From Mytilus edulis (lineage: Eukaryota; Mollusca; Bivalvia; Mytilida; Mytilidae), in assembly GCF_963676685.1 (NCBI RefSeq), contig NC_092346.1, positions 73,919,821-73,983,820 of the forward strand: DNA of 64,000 nucleotides, in the 5' to 3' direction. The number at the start of each line of letters is the position of its first letter. Positions within the stretch are counted from its first letter, which is position 1. Made by a program: the position numbers and the translations under genes. Shown here piece after piece: positions 33,791 through 46,745 of this stretch. Below the pieces are notes generated by a model. The model did no database searches. It had not been told where the DNA came from and saw only the letters and a list, made by a program, of their open reading frames with translations.

Positions 33791-34888
33791 ATATATAAAA
33801 GAATATGTATTATGATTGCCAAGAGACTAAATGACACAGAAATTAACAACTATAGGTCATCATAATGCCCCCAATAATTAGAAAAGCCCCCGATTAGTCA
33901 GCTATAAAAGAGGGAGGAAAGATACCAAAGGGAGAGTCCCCGAAATGCTGTGTGGCAGACAGTGTTATTAATTAATTATTAGCTCCCTTGGTAAAACTCC
34001 AAATTTCATATTTAATGTATTTCATTGTTAAATAATTTACATGAAGCTTAATAAGTATATATTTGTTAATTGCATAGCTTTTGCTATTTGAATTCATTGG
34101 TTAAAGATTTTTTATTTATATTGTAAAGTTTAATATTTGCATCGTCGCAAAATCTTTGGTTACCTTCTTTGGATACCTTCAGTGAGAAACTTATATATTT
34201 TTTAAATCCCGTGTAAGTTTAATAAGTTACCTGCCGTGGAAGGGCTGTACAGCCAGACAAGTTTGAAATAAACAAATAAGACGTGGAAATATATGAGGAC
34301 TGACATTGCATGCCAAGCACACCATCTCCCTGTACATAGGCGCAAACTATATGGCTTCTTGTAATAAGGGTGAATTGAAGTATTGATAGCTCAAATTCTA
34401 CTTTCAAATGTTGGGCACGACATTCCTACAACACGACGTTACACTTTTAAAACATGCAGCGTCGAAGAGGGTTTTTGACTTCGTTTAATTTTTGCAAGTT
34501 TTATTCGTTTTTTTATATTGTTGGTTGATTCTGGTTCTGTTCGTTTTGTGATGTCATTTTATCAAAAATTACCTCGAGTTGTGGAAATCGATTTAATAAT
34601 GTTTACCCTTTAAGTTATTTCAACTAAAAATGCAGTACTGTCGCAAGTAATGTAGGAAGGAAAGATGGGACGGAAGTACATGTATACGGTTTTCCATATT
34701 TTTGTTTTATCATAGGATGTTTAACTTTCAAGGTGCATATCATCTGTCATTGTAAAATTTCTATATCTTAATTCAACCAATACAAATATATCTGACACTG
34801 CAAGTAAATCGAACATTTTTACCCTTGGTTAAATTTGAATAGAATTGTATTTTCCCTGGCACATAAGTTGTCGAAATACACCCCTTCA

Positions 34889-35670
34889 GGGCGCACTACG
34901 TTTGCGCGCATTTGGGGATTAAAATGTTTTACGTTTGCGCGCAGCTTTTGATTACATTTGCGCGCATTCATTTTACAGGTAAACTCAGGTAAAAATATAA
35001 AGAAAAAATTAAATTAATTATAATTGACAATATTTTTTTTTTATTTTCATAATAAATATGACTATCAATTATTAATTTGGAAAATATTTCTTAATTCAAA
35101 TTATATATTTTCATATTAAATTCTAAAACAAATTATAAAGTGATCATTATAAACTCGTATAGCTTAAGACATACATCTAACTTCATTGCGAATATTTCAG
35201 AGTGAAAAGTGTTTCAACGAATAGTGATCGTTTTTAAAATTAGTAAATAACTTAAGTTAGTTTGTAAAGTTACACCAAGGCACTAACATGGAGTTTCGGC
35301 ATGTATACCGACATGTAAAGAAATGAATTTATCAATACTTTAACCTTTACAATTAGGTATGTTTTAGCATTTTAGAATTTTTACCTTTATATTTTTCTAG
35401 AATTTAGTGCTTGTGCATAATAAAACGGACTTATCTTTCTCGAAATCCCACTTTAATTCATCGTTGGTGAGCTGGGGACTAACACTAACGGAATGAGAAC
35501 TTATACTTGTTAATAATTGACCAAATTATAATTAAATAAGTATTATTACCTGTATTTTACCTGAGTTTACCTGTCAAAAAAATGCGCGCAATTGTAATCA
35601 AAAGCTGCGCGCAAACGTAATGATTTTTGCGCGCAAATGTAATAGTAATGCGCGCAAACGTAATGCACCG
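34889..35670. mobile_element. 782 bp TIR element nested in F copy 1 (8 bp duplication)
   Basis: Terminal repeats GGGCGCACTACGTTTGCGCG / CGCAAACGTAATGCACCG are inverted matches, and CCCCTTCA (34881-34888, 35671-35678) is an exact 8 bp target duplication. Subterminal TACGTTTGCGCGCA motifs recur three to four times per end. The middle is AT-rich and non-coding. F copy 2 has the uninterrupted site (TTGAAGGGGTGTATTTCGAC near 44318-44337). An 8 bp duplication is typical of hAT elements; P elements also make 7-8 bp. Confidence 0.88.
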
Positions 35671-38042
35671 CCCCTTCAATTACTTGAACTTTGGCTTGAG
35701 AATTATTTCCCAAGTCATCTATAGCGTTTAACTTCTGATATAAATTCTAAAATACAGTAATCTACTCCTGGATCGTCCGCGAAAACGGCAAATATAATCC
35801 CGGGTTTTTATTAATTCGATGAAACGGTTTTCGTTGCTGTTTGGGATTCGTCTTTCAATTACCTCCATTTTATGCACAAGTTTATATTGACGAAAAGTTC
35901 CGGCTTCGCTAGTACAGAAATTATTTTCATCACGACCGTTATAACATGAATAGCAGGACAAATTGCGAAGTAAAACATTCCGTGAACTGGTATTAAGTCT
36001 TTTAATATTGGTGATTGCACCTTACTTAAGTGACGACTTTAAATGATCTATTTCGGATTACTTCCGTAACATAAATTTCAATTCGCATTTTACATTTAGA
36101 GGACTGTCTTGGTGTCTCCAATTTGTCTTTGCAAAAGTTGGACGAAGTTCATGTAATGGGATGTTTTCCCCATTTCCCAATTCTTTTAAATAAATCGTTA
36201 AAAGCTATAAACGATTAATAAAAATTGCAAAATTTAACCTGTGTCGAACCTATGTCCCCGGGCGGAGTCTATAGCAACATGCACTATTCTCTTTTTTCGG
36301 CAGCAATCATCAACCTCTTTTTCCAAATTTCATAACACGATTTGTTTTAATTATCATGAACATTTAATTGAAACTTTAGCACATGTAACGTCGGAAATTA
36401 GCGTCTTTAGGATTTTAGACGTTTTCAGACGTTTGGACAAATTGGCTACCGTTTTGTAATGTGTGGAAGCATTTTATTCCTTTAAGACCCAAATATGTAG
36501 GTAATAAGAAAATAATCTTGGCATTTCTTACTCTTCGTGTATCTAACTTTTGTTTTTATCAATTATAGAAAATACGCGTTAACTGCTTTGAAAAATGAAA
36601 TACCAACTTGGACAAAATGGCTACTGTTTGAAAAACGACTGTGTAGAGAAGATTTTATTGAATCAACAATATTTGAACTCACATGAGGCAGATATTTGTA
36701 CTTTTGTTAGATATTATTATTGTCTTACTCTTTTTATTCATTTTCTGCTATATCTACTTATAAAATTCACTTTCAGTCGTTGAGTTAATGAAAAACGTCG
36801 TTGGACATTTTTCTTATTCCAGCTTAATATGCAGCCACCGAGTCAAATGAAATTTGGCAAAATAACGGCTTTAACGGCACAGAGAACTAACACATGTCGT
36901 TGTTCCTGCCAAGAATGAAGAAGATCAGAGAATAAGAAATAGGATCACTATACATAAGAGTTAAAACAGTTTTTCATAAATGTAACGTTGGACATCCGTT
37001 TTTTTCACATAGCTTTCTTATTTTAATCCTCAAATAAACTAAATATTACTTAGTATATGATCAAGAGCTGTAAAAACATAATTTAAAACATATACTGAAT
37101 TTGTTACAATATTGTTTCGTGTTTTCTAACATTTTTATTTTTATTTTGTTTTGCGGATGAAATTTCGAAGATTCTGTTTTAAATCCTAGGCGATGTAGGA
37201 ACATCGTGCCCAACGTTTGAATGTAGAAATAGGGCAACCAATACTTCAATTCAACCTTATTACAAAAAGCTGTGAAGTTTGCACTTATTTGTAGGGAGAT
37301 GGATAGCTTAACTTTCTCGGTAGGAATGAATGTTAGACCTCACATACACGGTCGGTGTAATTACATGGGATCTATAAAATATATAAGTTTCTCACTGAAT
37401 CTATTCAAAGAAGGTAACCAAAGATTTTGCGACGATGCAAATATTAAACTTTACAATATAAATAAATATCTTTAACCAATGAATTCAAATAGCAAAGTCT
37501 ATGCAATTAACAAAACTGTACTTATTAAGCTTCATGTAAATTATTTAACAATGAAATACATTAAATATGAAATTTGGAGTTTTACCAAGGGAGCTAATAA
37601 TTAATTAATAACACTGTCTGCCACACAGCATTTCGGGGGCTCTCCCTCTGGTATCTTTCCTCCCTCTTTTATAGCTGACTATGTGGGGCTTTTCTAATTA
37701 TTGGGGGCATTATGATGACCTATAGTTGTTAATTTCTGTGTCATTTAGTCTCTTGGCAATCATAATACATATTCTTTTATATATAGCGATGTCGTTATTA
37801 CGACATAGCTATGTCGTTTTAACGACATAGTGATGTCGTTATTACGACATAGTGATGTCGTTATTACGACATGATATGTCGAAATTACGACATAGCGATG
37901 TCGTTATAACGACATGTTATGTCGAAATTACGACATAGCGATGTCGTAATAACGACATGTTATGTCGAAATTACGACATGCTATGTCGTAATTACGACAT
38001 AATATTTTTTTTGAATGGCCCTTATCGGCTTCCGTAGTTTTT

Positions 38043-38585
38043 TACTCTTGAAAGTATAATATTTTCATCTATAATTTAAAATGTTTAAAATGATTGAGAC
38101 ATGCTTATCATAATGTTTAAATATAGATCGAGCTTTCAAAAACGTCAAATCTATATTTTTTGTCTGGATTTTTATGTAACCGTTATTTTTATTTTCTCTT
38201 CTAAAAATGATATCCATTGGAAAGTCAAAAGAAAGTGAAAAAAAACATAATATGAAGGGAATGCATATACTGCTATACTTGTCAAGGCCAGAAACGACCT
38301 TAGATATTGTAACCTTTATTACAACAAAGTAAAAATTAATGCCGAATCGAAATAAAATGTGGGCCTGTAAACAACAATATTGAAATACTATTATAATGCT
38401 GAAGACACGTATTTAGTTCAGTTGGAGGCTCTTTGATGAATATTTATTTTAATAAAACCACAAGTGTGGACACAGATGAGTGTGGATAGTACAATGTATG
38501 TTTAGATGTTGGACATTGTCTTATGACAAAAGGAGTTCTATGTTTTTCCTTCATGGTGTTATTTTTTGTCTATCTGATGAGTTAA
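38043..38585. other. Spacer, no gene seen
   Basis: No supported features. Confidence 0.4.
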
Positions 38586-38589
38586 GCCT

Positions 38590-38985
38590 TTTTTAACTGA
38601 TTTTTATAGTTGTACTGTTATACCACTGTCCCAGGTTAGTGGGAGACTTGGGATCCCACTAACATGTTTAACCCCGCCACATTATTGTTGTATGTGCCTG
38701 TCCCAAGTCAGGAGCCTGTAATTCAGTGGTTGTCGTTTGTGTATGTGTTACATATTTGTTTTTCGTTCATTTTTTTACATAAATGAGGCCATTAGTTTTC
38801 TCGCTTGAATTGTTTTACATTGTCTTATCGGGGCCTTTTATAGCTGACTATATATGCAGTATGGGCTTTGCTCATTGTTGAAGGCCGTACGGTGACCTAT
38901 AATTGTTAATGTTTGTGTCATTTTGGTCTTTTGTGGATAGTTGTCTCATTGGCAATCATACCACATCTTCTTTTTTATATTATTA
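38590..38985 (+). repeat. Repeat family B, longest copy
   Basis: Most complete copy in the window: AGCCTTTTTTAACTGATTTT, CCTGTCCCAAGTCAGGAGCC, GGGGCCTTTTATAGCTGACT, GCTTTGCTCATTGTTGAAGG, GTTGTCTCATTGGCAATCAT, ACCACATCTTCTTTTTTA. The pyrimidine/AT tail, variable 5' truncation elsewhere and the 16 bp duplication at 12583-12715 suggest a retroposon. It shares the AAGTCAGGAGCC block with family A. Confidence 0.78.
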
Positions 38986-39224
38986 ACTGTGTTGCACGGT
39001 GACAACCAACCTGAGCATTAGAACTGTTATTTATTTAATATTTTTTTTTATGTTCAAGACAGGCATGGAGGAGACAATAATAACACTAGTTACCGAATGA
39101 TTATGATAGAATATGTTCTACATCTTTGATTTTGGATACATTTTGTATCTAGGAGAGCAACACATAATAGATTATTTTTTCACGCGTTTTTTTTCTATAT
39201 GGGAGATGATATCTAGATTTGAGA

Positions 39225-39505
39225 ACATGATATAAGGAGCCTGTAACTCGGTGATTGTTGTTTATTTATGTGTTACATATAAGTTTTTTGTTTATTTTTT
39301 TTTTAACATAAATAAGGCCATTAGTTTTCTCGTTTGAATTGTTTTATATTGTCATTTCGGTGCCTTTTATAGCTGATTATGCGGTATTGGCTTTGCTTAT
39401 TGTTTATGTCCGTACAGTGACCTTTAGTTGTTAACTTCTGTGTCATTTGGTCTCTTGTGGAGAAATGTCTCATTGGAAAGCATACCACATCTTTTTCATA
39501 TGTAT
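39225..39505 (+). repeat. Repeat family B copy, 5'-truncated
   Basis: Starts at AGGAGCCTGTAACTC and runs to CATACCACATCTTTTTC, about 80-85 percent like 38590-38985 by eye. Confidence 0.75.
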
Positions 39506-40740
39506 TTGCTTACTATTGGTATGGTTCACTAGATTTAGTTAAAAAAAACTTAAGTTAAGACTAGATAATTCTTCAATGTTTCCATTTGTAAAAGGGCATA
39601 ACCCTAGAATGATAATCAAAGTGCTTGTAATCACTGAATGGTTATTAAAGACTGCTTTAATTTATCAGTTGGTAGTGAATTTTGCATTGTATATTGTATA
39701 AAGCATTAATTTAAGTTGATTAAAATACTATTCTGGACAGAGAAAGACAACTCTAATTTTCAAAGAAGATTTCATAAAGCATTGGTTTTAGGTAATTCAA
39801 CAACCATTCTGGACAGTTTATGGTCTCAACTCTACAAACATGCTTGTTTTTGGCCCTCAATTCATCGACTGTTTGCCCCAATAACCCTTAAAATATACCC
39901 CAACCTTCTACTTATGGTATTAAACATTATGGTACAATTTCAGAGCAATTGAAATACTTATACACAACTTTTTGTACTGACACTAAATTAATGCTTGTTT
40001 TGGGCACCTTTGGAACCTAAACCTTATGGACTACAATGTATAACCCCCAAAATCAATCCCAAGCTTCCTTTTGTGGTTATAAACATTGTGTTATAATTTT
40101 ATTTATTTCTTTTTGCTTATAGTTAAGTTATTATATGGAAACCATCTGTCTTCGGACGACGACGACAGGATACCTATTTAGGATCGCAAAAATTTCTGTG
40201 GTTGTATAAATTTTTCAAGCATGAACAATGAAATAAAGTTTAAGAAATCGATAGGCCTAGATAGAACTTATCGGTTTTTTAACATAATTGAACAAACATA
40301 ATATGTTTGGTTCAAATTAAAATAGAATGCTTTTATCTCCCTAATACTTACATTGTACATAAGAGGTGATACTACTTTGACAAATCCTTGTACATGAGAG
40401 TTGTCTGTCAAATCTTTATTTTACAAAGAAAGAATTGCATAACAATGAACTGAGCTCAAAGCAAAGTTATTTAATAATACACTTAGACAAAGAGCTAAAT
40501 CCAGTGATATACTTTGTACTACAGGTCCTTCGTGAACATCCATCGACCAAAACCATATCTCAAGAACATTCCATACTACATGGTTGGATTCAGAAGTCCT
40601 GAAAAAGACATGATTTTTTTATCGTATTTTAATTTTAATAAAACCAATACTTGGGGTATAAGTTTTATCAACTTATCATGATTGGCATATTCAACCACTT
40701 TACGATTTACATATAAGTGATATACGATTGACAATACCCA
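39506..40740. other. Spacer, no gene seen
   Basis: A 78-codon frame at 39716-39952 has no recognisable domain. A run of CGACGACGACAGG near 40155 resembles dispersed-repeat tails. Confidence 0.35.
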
Positions 40741-41260
40741 CTTGTTAAAGACATATATTTTATATACCCCCGTTTACGGAACGTATTATGGTATACCGTT
40801 TTCCGTCTGTTTGTCTGTGTGTCCGTTGTCAACATGTTGGACATAACCTTAAAAATGCTTTAACCAATTTACATAAAACTTTTGGTGAATTGTTTATATC
40901 TATTGATGACATGAGCTCCCTTTTGTTTTTGCATAAATCTTAGATTTTACGTTTCCGAGTTATAAGGTTTTATTCATTAAAAAAATGGGAATTTTCTAGT
41001 TTTCATACAATAATTCAAGAATGCTTTCACCAAACATGAATACATTTTGATGAATTGTTTATATCTATTTTTTTCATAAGCCAAGCCAAACATTTATTCA
41101 ATAGGACATTCACTGTAGGTTATGATTTTTTTTAAATCGTAGACAACAGGCCCATACATTTACAAAACTTTTTCAAATCAATGCAAGAATTATTTATGAA
41201 CACTATATCTTAAAAACCTTGAGGTTACCAGTTCAATTGCTCACCTGATTGTATATAACA
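40741..41260. repeat. Dispersed repeat with internal ~170 bp duplication
   Basis: Starts ATACCCCCGTTTACGGAACG and GTCTGTTTGTCTGTGTGTCC, like many bivalve repeats. The AATTGTTTATATCTATT phrase occurs near 40900 and 41056. Confidence 0.5.
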
Positions 41261-41892
41261 AGCTAGATGGTACTGACAATCTGTTATGAAAAATTGTAGA
41301 CGCGTAGATAAAAAAGAACGCTAGTTTTCAAACCAACAATTTTTATCAAAATCCATTTACAAATGTGATTCAATTTCGTAATTCTGAAAAATTAACTACC
41401 ACTTATTAGAGTTATTTTAAACCTAATTTACACATACAATTGTTCAATTTTTTTTTTAACTAGATTAGTTCATTTTGTATTTAAATAATTAGGGGAAATT
41501 CGTTGAGAACTTCTATGAATGATGCATGTATGGCGGAAGGGACCTTCTTAGTTTGTTTTAATTCAATTACGAATATCAAAAAACAGATAGAAAATAATCT
41601 TGATTTTTATCTGGTATTGAAAAAAGTAAAATCACAAAAATACGGATCTCAGAGGAAAATCAAATCGGAAAGTCCCTAATCACATGGCAAATTAAAATGA
41701 CCAAACACATAAAAAACGAATGGACAAGAACTGTCACAAGAAGTTTTGCTTAAGGTGCTTCAATTTATTATTATTATTAATATAATATTTATATTGATTT
41801 GACCTTGAAGATGTCCGCGTGTTTGATCGATCAGGGTAACATTGTAGTTGATTTAATTGTATATCCGATTATTTATATTATACATGTCAATT
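41261..41892. other. Spacer, no gene seen
   Basis: No supported features. Confidence 0.35.
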
Positions 41893-41898
41893 GAATAG

Positions 41899-44800
41899 TA
41901 CGGAAGCCGATAAGGGCCATTCAAAAAAAATAAATTATGTCGTAATTACGACATAGCATGTCGTAATTTCGACATAACATGTCGTTATTACGACATCGCT
42001 ATGTCGTAATTTCGACATAACATGTCGTTATAACGACATCGCTATGTCGTAATTTCGATATATCATGTCGTAATAACGACATCACTATGTCGTTATAACG
42101 ACAAAGCTATGTCGTAATAACGACATCGCTATATATTATATAAAAATATATGTATTATGATTGCCAAGAGACTAAATGACACAGAAATTAACAACTATAG
42201 GTCATCATAATGCCCCCAATAATTAGAAAAGCCCCACATAGTCAGCTATAAAAGACGGAGGAAAGATACCAGAGGGAGAGCCCCCGAAATGCTGTGTGGC
42301 AGACAGTATTATTAATCAATTATTAGCTCCCTTGGTAAAACTCCAAATTTCATATTTAATGTATTTCATTGTTAAATAATTTACATGAAGCTTAATAAGT
42401 ATATATTTGTTAATTGCATAGATTTTGCTATTTGAATTCATTGGTTAAAGATATTTATTTATATTGTAAAGTTTAATATTTGCATCGTTGCAAAATCTTT
42501 GGTTACCTTCTTTGAATAGATTCAGTGAGAAACTTATATATTTTATAGATCCGAAGTAATTATGTCGACCGTGTATGTTTGTTGTAACATATATCGACCG
42601 TGTATGTTTGTTGTAACATATATCGACCGTGTATGTTTGTTGTAACATATATCGACCGTGTATGTTTGTTGTAACATTCATTCCTTCCAAGGCAAGCCAA
42701 GCTATCCATCTCCCGTTAAAACTTCAAGCCTTTTGTATCAAGGTTGAATTCAAGTCTTTGATTGCACTATTTCTACTTTCAAACGGTGGGCACGATGTTC
42801 CTACAACGCCTAGGATTTAAAACAGAATCTTCGAAATTTCATCCGCAAAACAAAATAAAAATAAAAATGTTAGAAAGCACGAAACAATATTGTAACAAAT
42901 TCAGTATATGTTTTAAATTATGTTTTTACAGCTCCTGATCATATACTAAGTAATATCTAGTATATTTGAGGATTAAAATAAGAAAGCTATGTGAAAAAAA
43001 AACGGATGTCCAACGTTACATTTATGAAAAACTGTTTTAACTCTTATGTATAGTGATCCTATTTCTTATTCTCTGATCTTCTTGATTCTTGGCAGGAACA
43101 ACGACATGTGTTGGTTCTCTGTGCCGTTAAAGCCGTTATTTTGCCAAATTTCATTTGATTCGGTGGCTGCATATTAAGCTGGAATAAGAAAAATGTCCAA
43201 CGACGTTTTTCATTAACTCAACGACTGAAAGTGAATTTTATAAGTAGATAAAGCAGACAATGAATAAAAAGAGTAAGACAATAATAATATCTAACAAAAG
43301 TACAAATATTTGCCTCATGTGAGTTCAAATATTGCTGATTCAATAAAATCTTCTCTACACAGTCGTTTTTCAAACGGTAGCCATTTTGTCCAAGTTGATA
43401 TTTCATTTTTCAAAGCAGTTAACGCGTATTTTTTATAATTGATAAAAACAAAAGTTAGATACACGAAGAGTAAAAAATGCCAAGATTCTTTTCTTATTAC
43501 CTACATATTTGGGTCTTAAAGGAATAAAATGCTTCCACACATTACAAAACGGTAGCCAATTTGTCCAAACGTCTGAAAACGTCTAAAATCCTAAAGACGC
43601 TAATTTCCGACGTTATATGTGCTAAAGTTTCAATTAAATGTTCATGATAATTAAAACAAATCGTGTTATGAAATTTGGAAAAAGAGGTTGATGATTGCTG
43701 CCGAAAAAAAAGAATAGTGCATGTTGCTATAGACTCCGCCCGGGGACATAGGTTCGACACAGGTTAAATTTTGCAATTTTTATTAATCGTTTATAGCTTT
43801 TAACGATTTATTTAAAAGGATTGGGAAATGGGGAAAACATCCCATTACATGAACTTCGTCCAACTTTTGCAAAGACAAATTGGAGACACCAAGACAGTCC
43901 TCTAAATGTAAAATGCGAATTGAAATTTATGTTACGGAAGTACTCCGAAATAGATCATTTAAAGTCGTCACTTCAGTAAGGTGCAATCACCAATATTAAA
44001 AGACTTAATACCAGTTCACGGAATGTTTTACTTCGCGATTTGTCCTGCTATTCATGTTATAACGGTCGTGATGAAAATAATTCCTGTACTAGCGAAGCTG
44101 GAACTTTTCGTCAATACAAACTTGTGCATGAAATGAAGGTAATTGAAAGACGAATCCCAAACAGCGACGAAAACCGTTTCATCAAATTAATAAAAACCCG
44201 GGATTATATTTGCCGTTTTCGCGGACGATCCAGGAGTAGATTACTATATTTTAGAATGTATATCAGAAGTAAAACGCTATAGATGACTTGGGGAAATAAA
44301 GCCAAGGTTCAAGTTATTGAAGGGGTGTATTTCGACAACTTATGTGCCAGGGAAAATACAATTCTATTCAAATTAAACCAATGGTAAAATGTTTGATTTA
44401 CTTGCAGAGTGTCAGATATATTTGTATTGGTTGAATTAAAATATAGAAATTTTACACAATGACAGATGATATGCACCTTGAAAGTTAAACATCCTATGAT
44501 AAAACAAAAATATGGAAAACCGTATACATGTACTTCCGTCCCATCTTTCCTTCCTACATTACTTGCGACAGTACTGCATTTTTAGTTGAAATAACTTAAA
44601 AGGTAAACATTATTAAATCGATTTCCACAACCCGAGGTAATTTTTGATAAAATGACATCACAAAACGAAAAGAACCAGAATCAACCAACAATATAAAAAA
44701 CCGAATAAAACTTGCAAAAATTAAACGAAGTCAAAAACCCTCTTCGACGCCGCATGATTAAAAAGTGTAACGTCGTGTTGTAGGAATATCGTGCCAAACG

Positions 44801-45665
44801 TTTGAAAGTAGAAATAGAGCTATCAATATTTTTATTACAAGAAGCCATGTAGTTTGCGCTTATATAAATGGAGGTGGAATGCTTGGCATGCAATGTCAGT
44901 CCTCATAATTTCCACGTCTTAATTGTTTATTTCAAACTTTTCTAGCTATACAGCCCTTCACGACAGGTAACATATAAAACTAAGACGGGATTTAAAAAAT
45001 ATATAAGTTTCTCCTTGAAGGTATCCAAAGAAGGTAACCAAAGATTTTGCGACGATGCAAATATTAAACTTTACAATATAAATAAAAAATCTTTAACCAA
45101 TGAATTCAAATAGCAAAAGCTATGCAATTAACAAATATATACTTATTAAGCTTCATGTAAATTATTTAACAATGAAATACATTAAATATGAAATTTGGAG
45201 TTTTACCAAGGGAGCTAATAATTAATTAATAACACTGTCTACCACACAGCATTTCGGGGACTCTTCCTTTGGTATCTTTCCTCCCTCTTTTATAGCTGAC
45301 TAATCGGGGGCTTTTCTAATTATTGGGGGCATTATGATGACCTATAGTTGTTAATTTCTGTGTCATTTAGTCTCTTGGCAATCATAATACATATTCTTTT
45401 ATATAATATATAGCGATGTCGTTATTACGACATAGCTATGTCGTTATTACGACATAGCTATGTCGTTTTAACGACATAGTGATGTCGTTATTACGACATG
45501 ATATGTCGAAATTACGACATAGCGATGTCGTTATAACGACATGTTATGTCGAAATTACGACAAAGCGATGTCGTAATAACGACATGTTATGTCGAAATTA
45601 CGACATGCTATGTCGTAATTACGACATAAAATTTTTTTTTTGAATGGCCCTTATCGGCTTCCGTA
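41899..45665. mobile_element. Large foldback element F, copy 2 (3767 bp, inverted relative to copy 1)
   Basis: Same TACGGAAGCCGATAAGGGCC ends as copy 1 but with its own 6 bp duplication GAATAG (41893-41898 and 45666-45671), so it is an independent insertion. The interior matches copy 1 in reverse: 43218-43406 and 43542-43760 (minus) and 44040-44282 (plus) mirror frames in copy 1. It lacks the 782 bp nested element and has an expanded 29 bp tandem repeat at 42562-42675. In the mirrored frame at 44040 I count about six amino-acid and three silent changes, near the neutral expectation, so the frames are not convincingly genes. Confidence 0.85.
42562..42675. repeat. 29 bp tandem repeat, four copies, in F copy 2
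   Basis: CGACCGTGTATGTTTGTTGT plus AACATATAT, with CGACC at 42566, 42595, 42624 and 42653. F copy 1 has a single equivalent (near 37345). There are no spacers, so it is not CRISPR-like. Confidence 0.92.
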
Positions 45666-45671
45666 GAATAG

Positions 45672-46129
45672 GAATCGTTTTAACATTCAATTATTCTGAT
45701 GTGTATTGGAAATGAATCTCCAACTAGCTTTCAGTAAATACAAGTGCTCTCAGATTGATATGTTTTGTCTTTTATGTTTCAAATTATATAAGTACACTAT
45801 TTTCCATCTGATGTAAACAATTTGTTTTATGTTGTGTTATTACACCTATTTCTAAACTAAGAGGTGTTCAGCAATGGCAAACGTGCTAGTCCAAGGCAAA
45901 TACCCTGAGCAACAGGGATTGTCGCTCGTTGCTGTCCACCATATCTGTTTTTTGGTAATTGCTGTACTTTTATTCAGTTTATTGTTGTTCTGTTTTGAAT
46001 GGTTTCAATTGTTTTGTCACAAACATGCTGTTTACCTGGTTAGTAAACTGTATTCATATTCCCATTGTTTAATGCCGTACGATGACCTGTAATTGTTCAC
46101 ATCTTCGTCTATTTGTTAACAAATTTCTT
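45672..46129. other. Spacer with a weak family B-like end
   Basis: About 46020-46110 resembles the family B GCCGTACGATGACCTGTAATTG phrase. A 72-codon frame at 45874 is hydrophobic but has no family match that I recognise. Confidence 0.4.
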
Positions 46130-46745
46130 CTTAAAAATTTTGACAGGAAATATTATGGTTCTCAAATCTCCGGCGTGCGTCTGTTCGTCTGGCGTACACG
46201 TTTCGCACCTTTACTTGAGAACAACTTGTTCAAATTTTATGAAACTTAACATAGTTGTTTATTATGATGATCAAACGATCTGTATTGTTTTTGGTAAAAA
46301 GAAGATTAAAACCTTTTGAGTTACAGGATCTTGTAACTAAAACAGGGGTGTACTTTTTTTTCACAAGTCGTGCCGTATCTCAGAAATGATTTATTAGTAT
46401 AAGTTTAAAACTTTACATGCTTCTTAGTTATATTAATATTAAGATCTGTATACCTTTTTGTAATGATTCAAAAATTTGTTTTAGAGTTATTGAGTGTTTT
46501 TGTAAAAAATGAGGGGATTTACAATGTGTCACCGTATTTCAACAACGATTTATGATAATTGCTTCAAACGTTACACACTTCTTAGTTATATTACTCTAAA
46601 GATCTGTATACCTTTTGGTGATGATTCAAAATTTTATTTTAGAAGAATTGTTGTTTTTGTTAAAAAAAAAAAAGGGGGGGGTGATTCACAGGTCGCGCCG
46701 TATCTCAGAAAATATTTATGATTATTGCATTATACTTCACACACA
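46130..46745. repeat. Dispersed repeat with ~165 bp tandem units
   Basis: The phrase CCGTATCTCAGAAA with ACTTCTTAGTTATATTA and AAGATCTGTATACCTTTT recurs at roughly 46370, 46530 and 46697. It starts GTGCGTCTGTTCGTCTGGCG. Poly-A/poly-G runs near 46661-46681. Confidence 0.6.

Larger units (their letters stand above)
33544..38036. mobile_element. Large foldback element F, copy 1 (4493 bp)
   Basis: Terminal inverted repeat TACGGAAGCCGATAAGGGCC, with a 6 bp duplication GTTTTT at 33538-33543 and 38037-38042. Each arm starts with about 210 bp of palindromic ATGTCGTAATTACGACAT-type units (33579-33790; 37786-38005). A captured family B piece and a Penelope-like tail piece follow (about 33805-33960 and mirror), then about 500 bp more of inverted homology, fading near 34440 and 37160. 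The centre (34450-37150) has a few short frames that are also in copy 2, but their differences look neutral. A 782 bp element is nested at 34889-35670. No transposase is recognised. Confidence 0.85.

Noticed and set aside
35728..35961. Conserved 77-80 codon frame shared by both foldback copies (with 44040-44282).
   Set aside because: About six replacement and three silent differences between copies, near neutral; no domain, no initiation context. Shared openness follows from recent common origin.
36241..36783. Two short frames mirrored at 43218-43760.
   Set aside because: Near-identical DNA explains them; no recognised domain or splice context.
42562..42675. Regular 29 bp repeats as a CRISPR-like array.
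   Set aside because: The units are directly adjacent, without spacers, in eukaryotic DNA.
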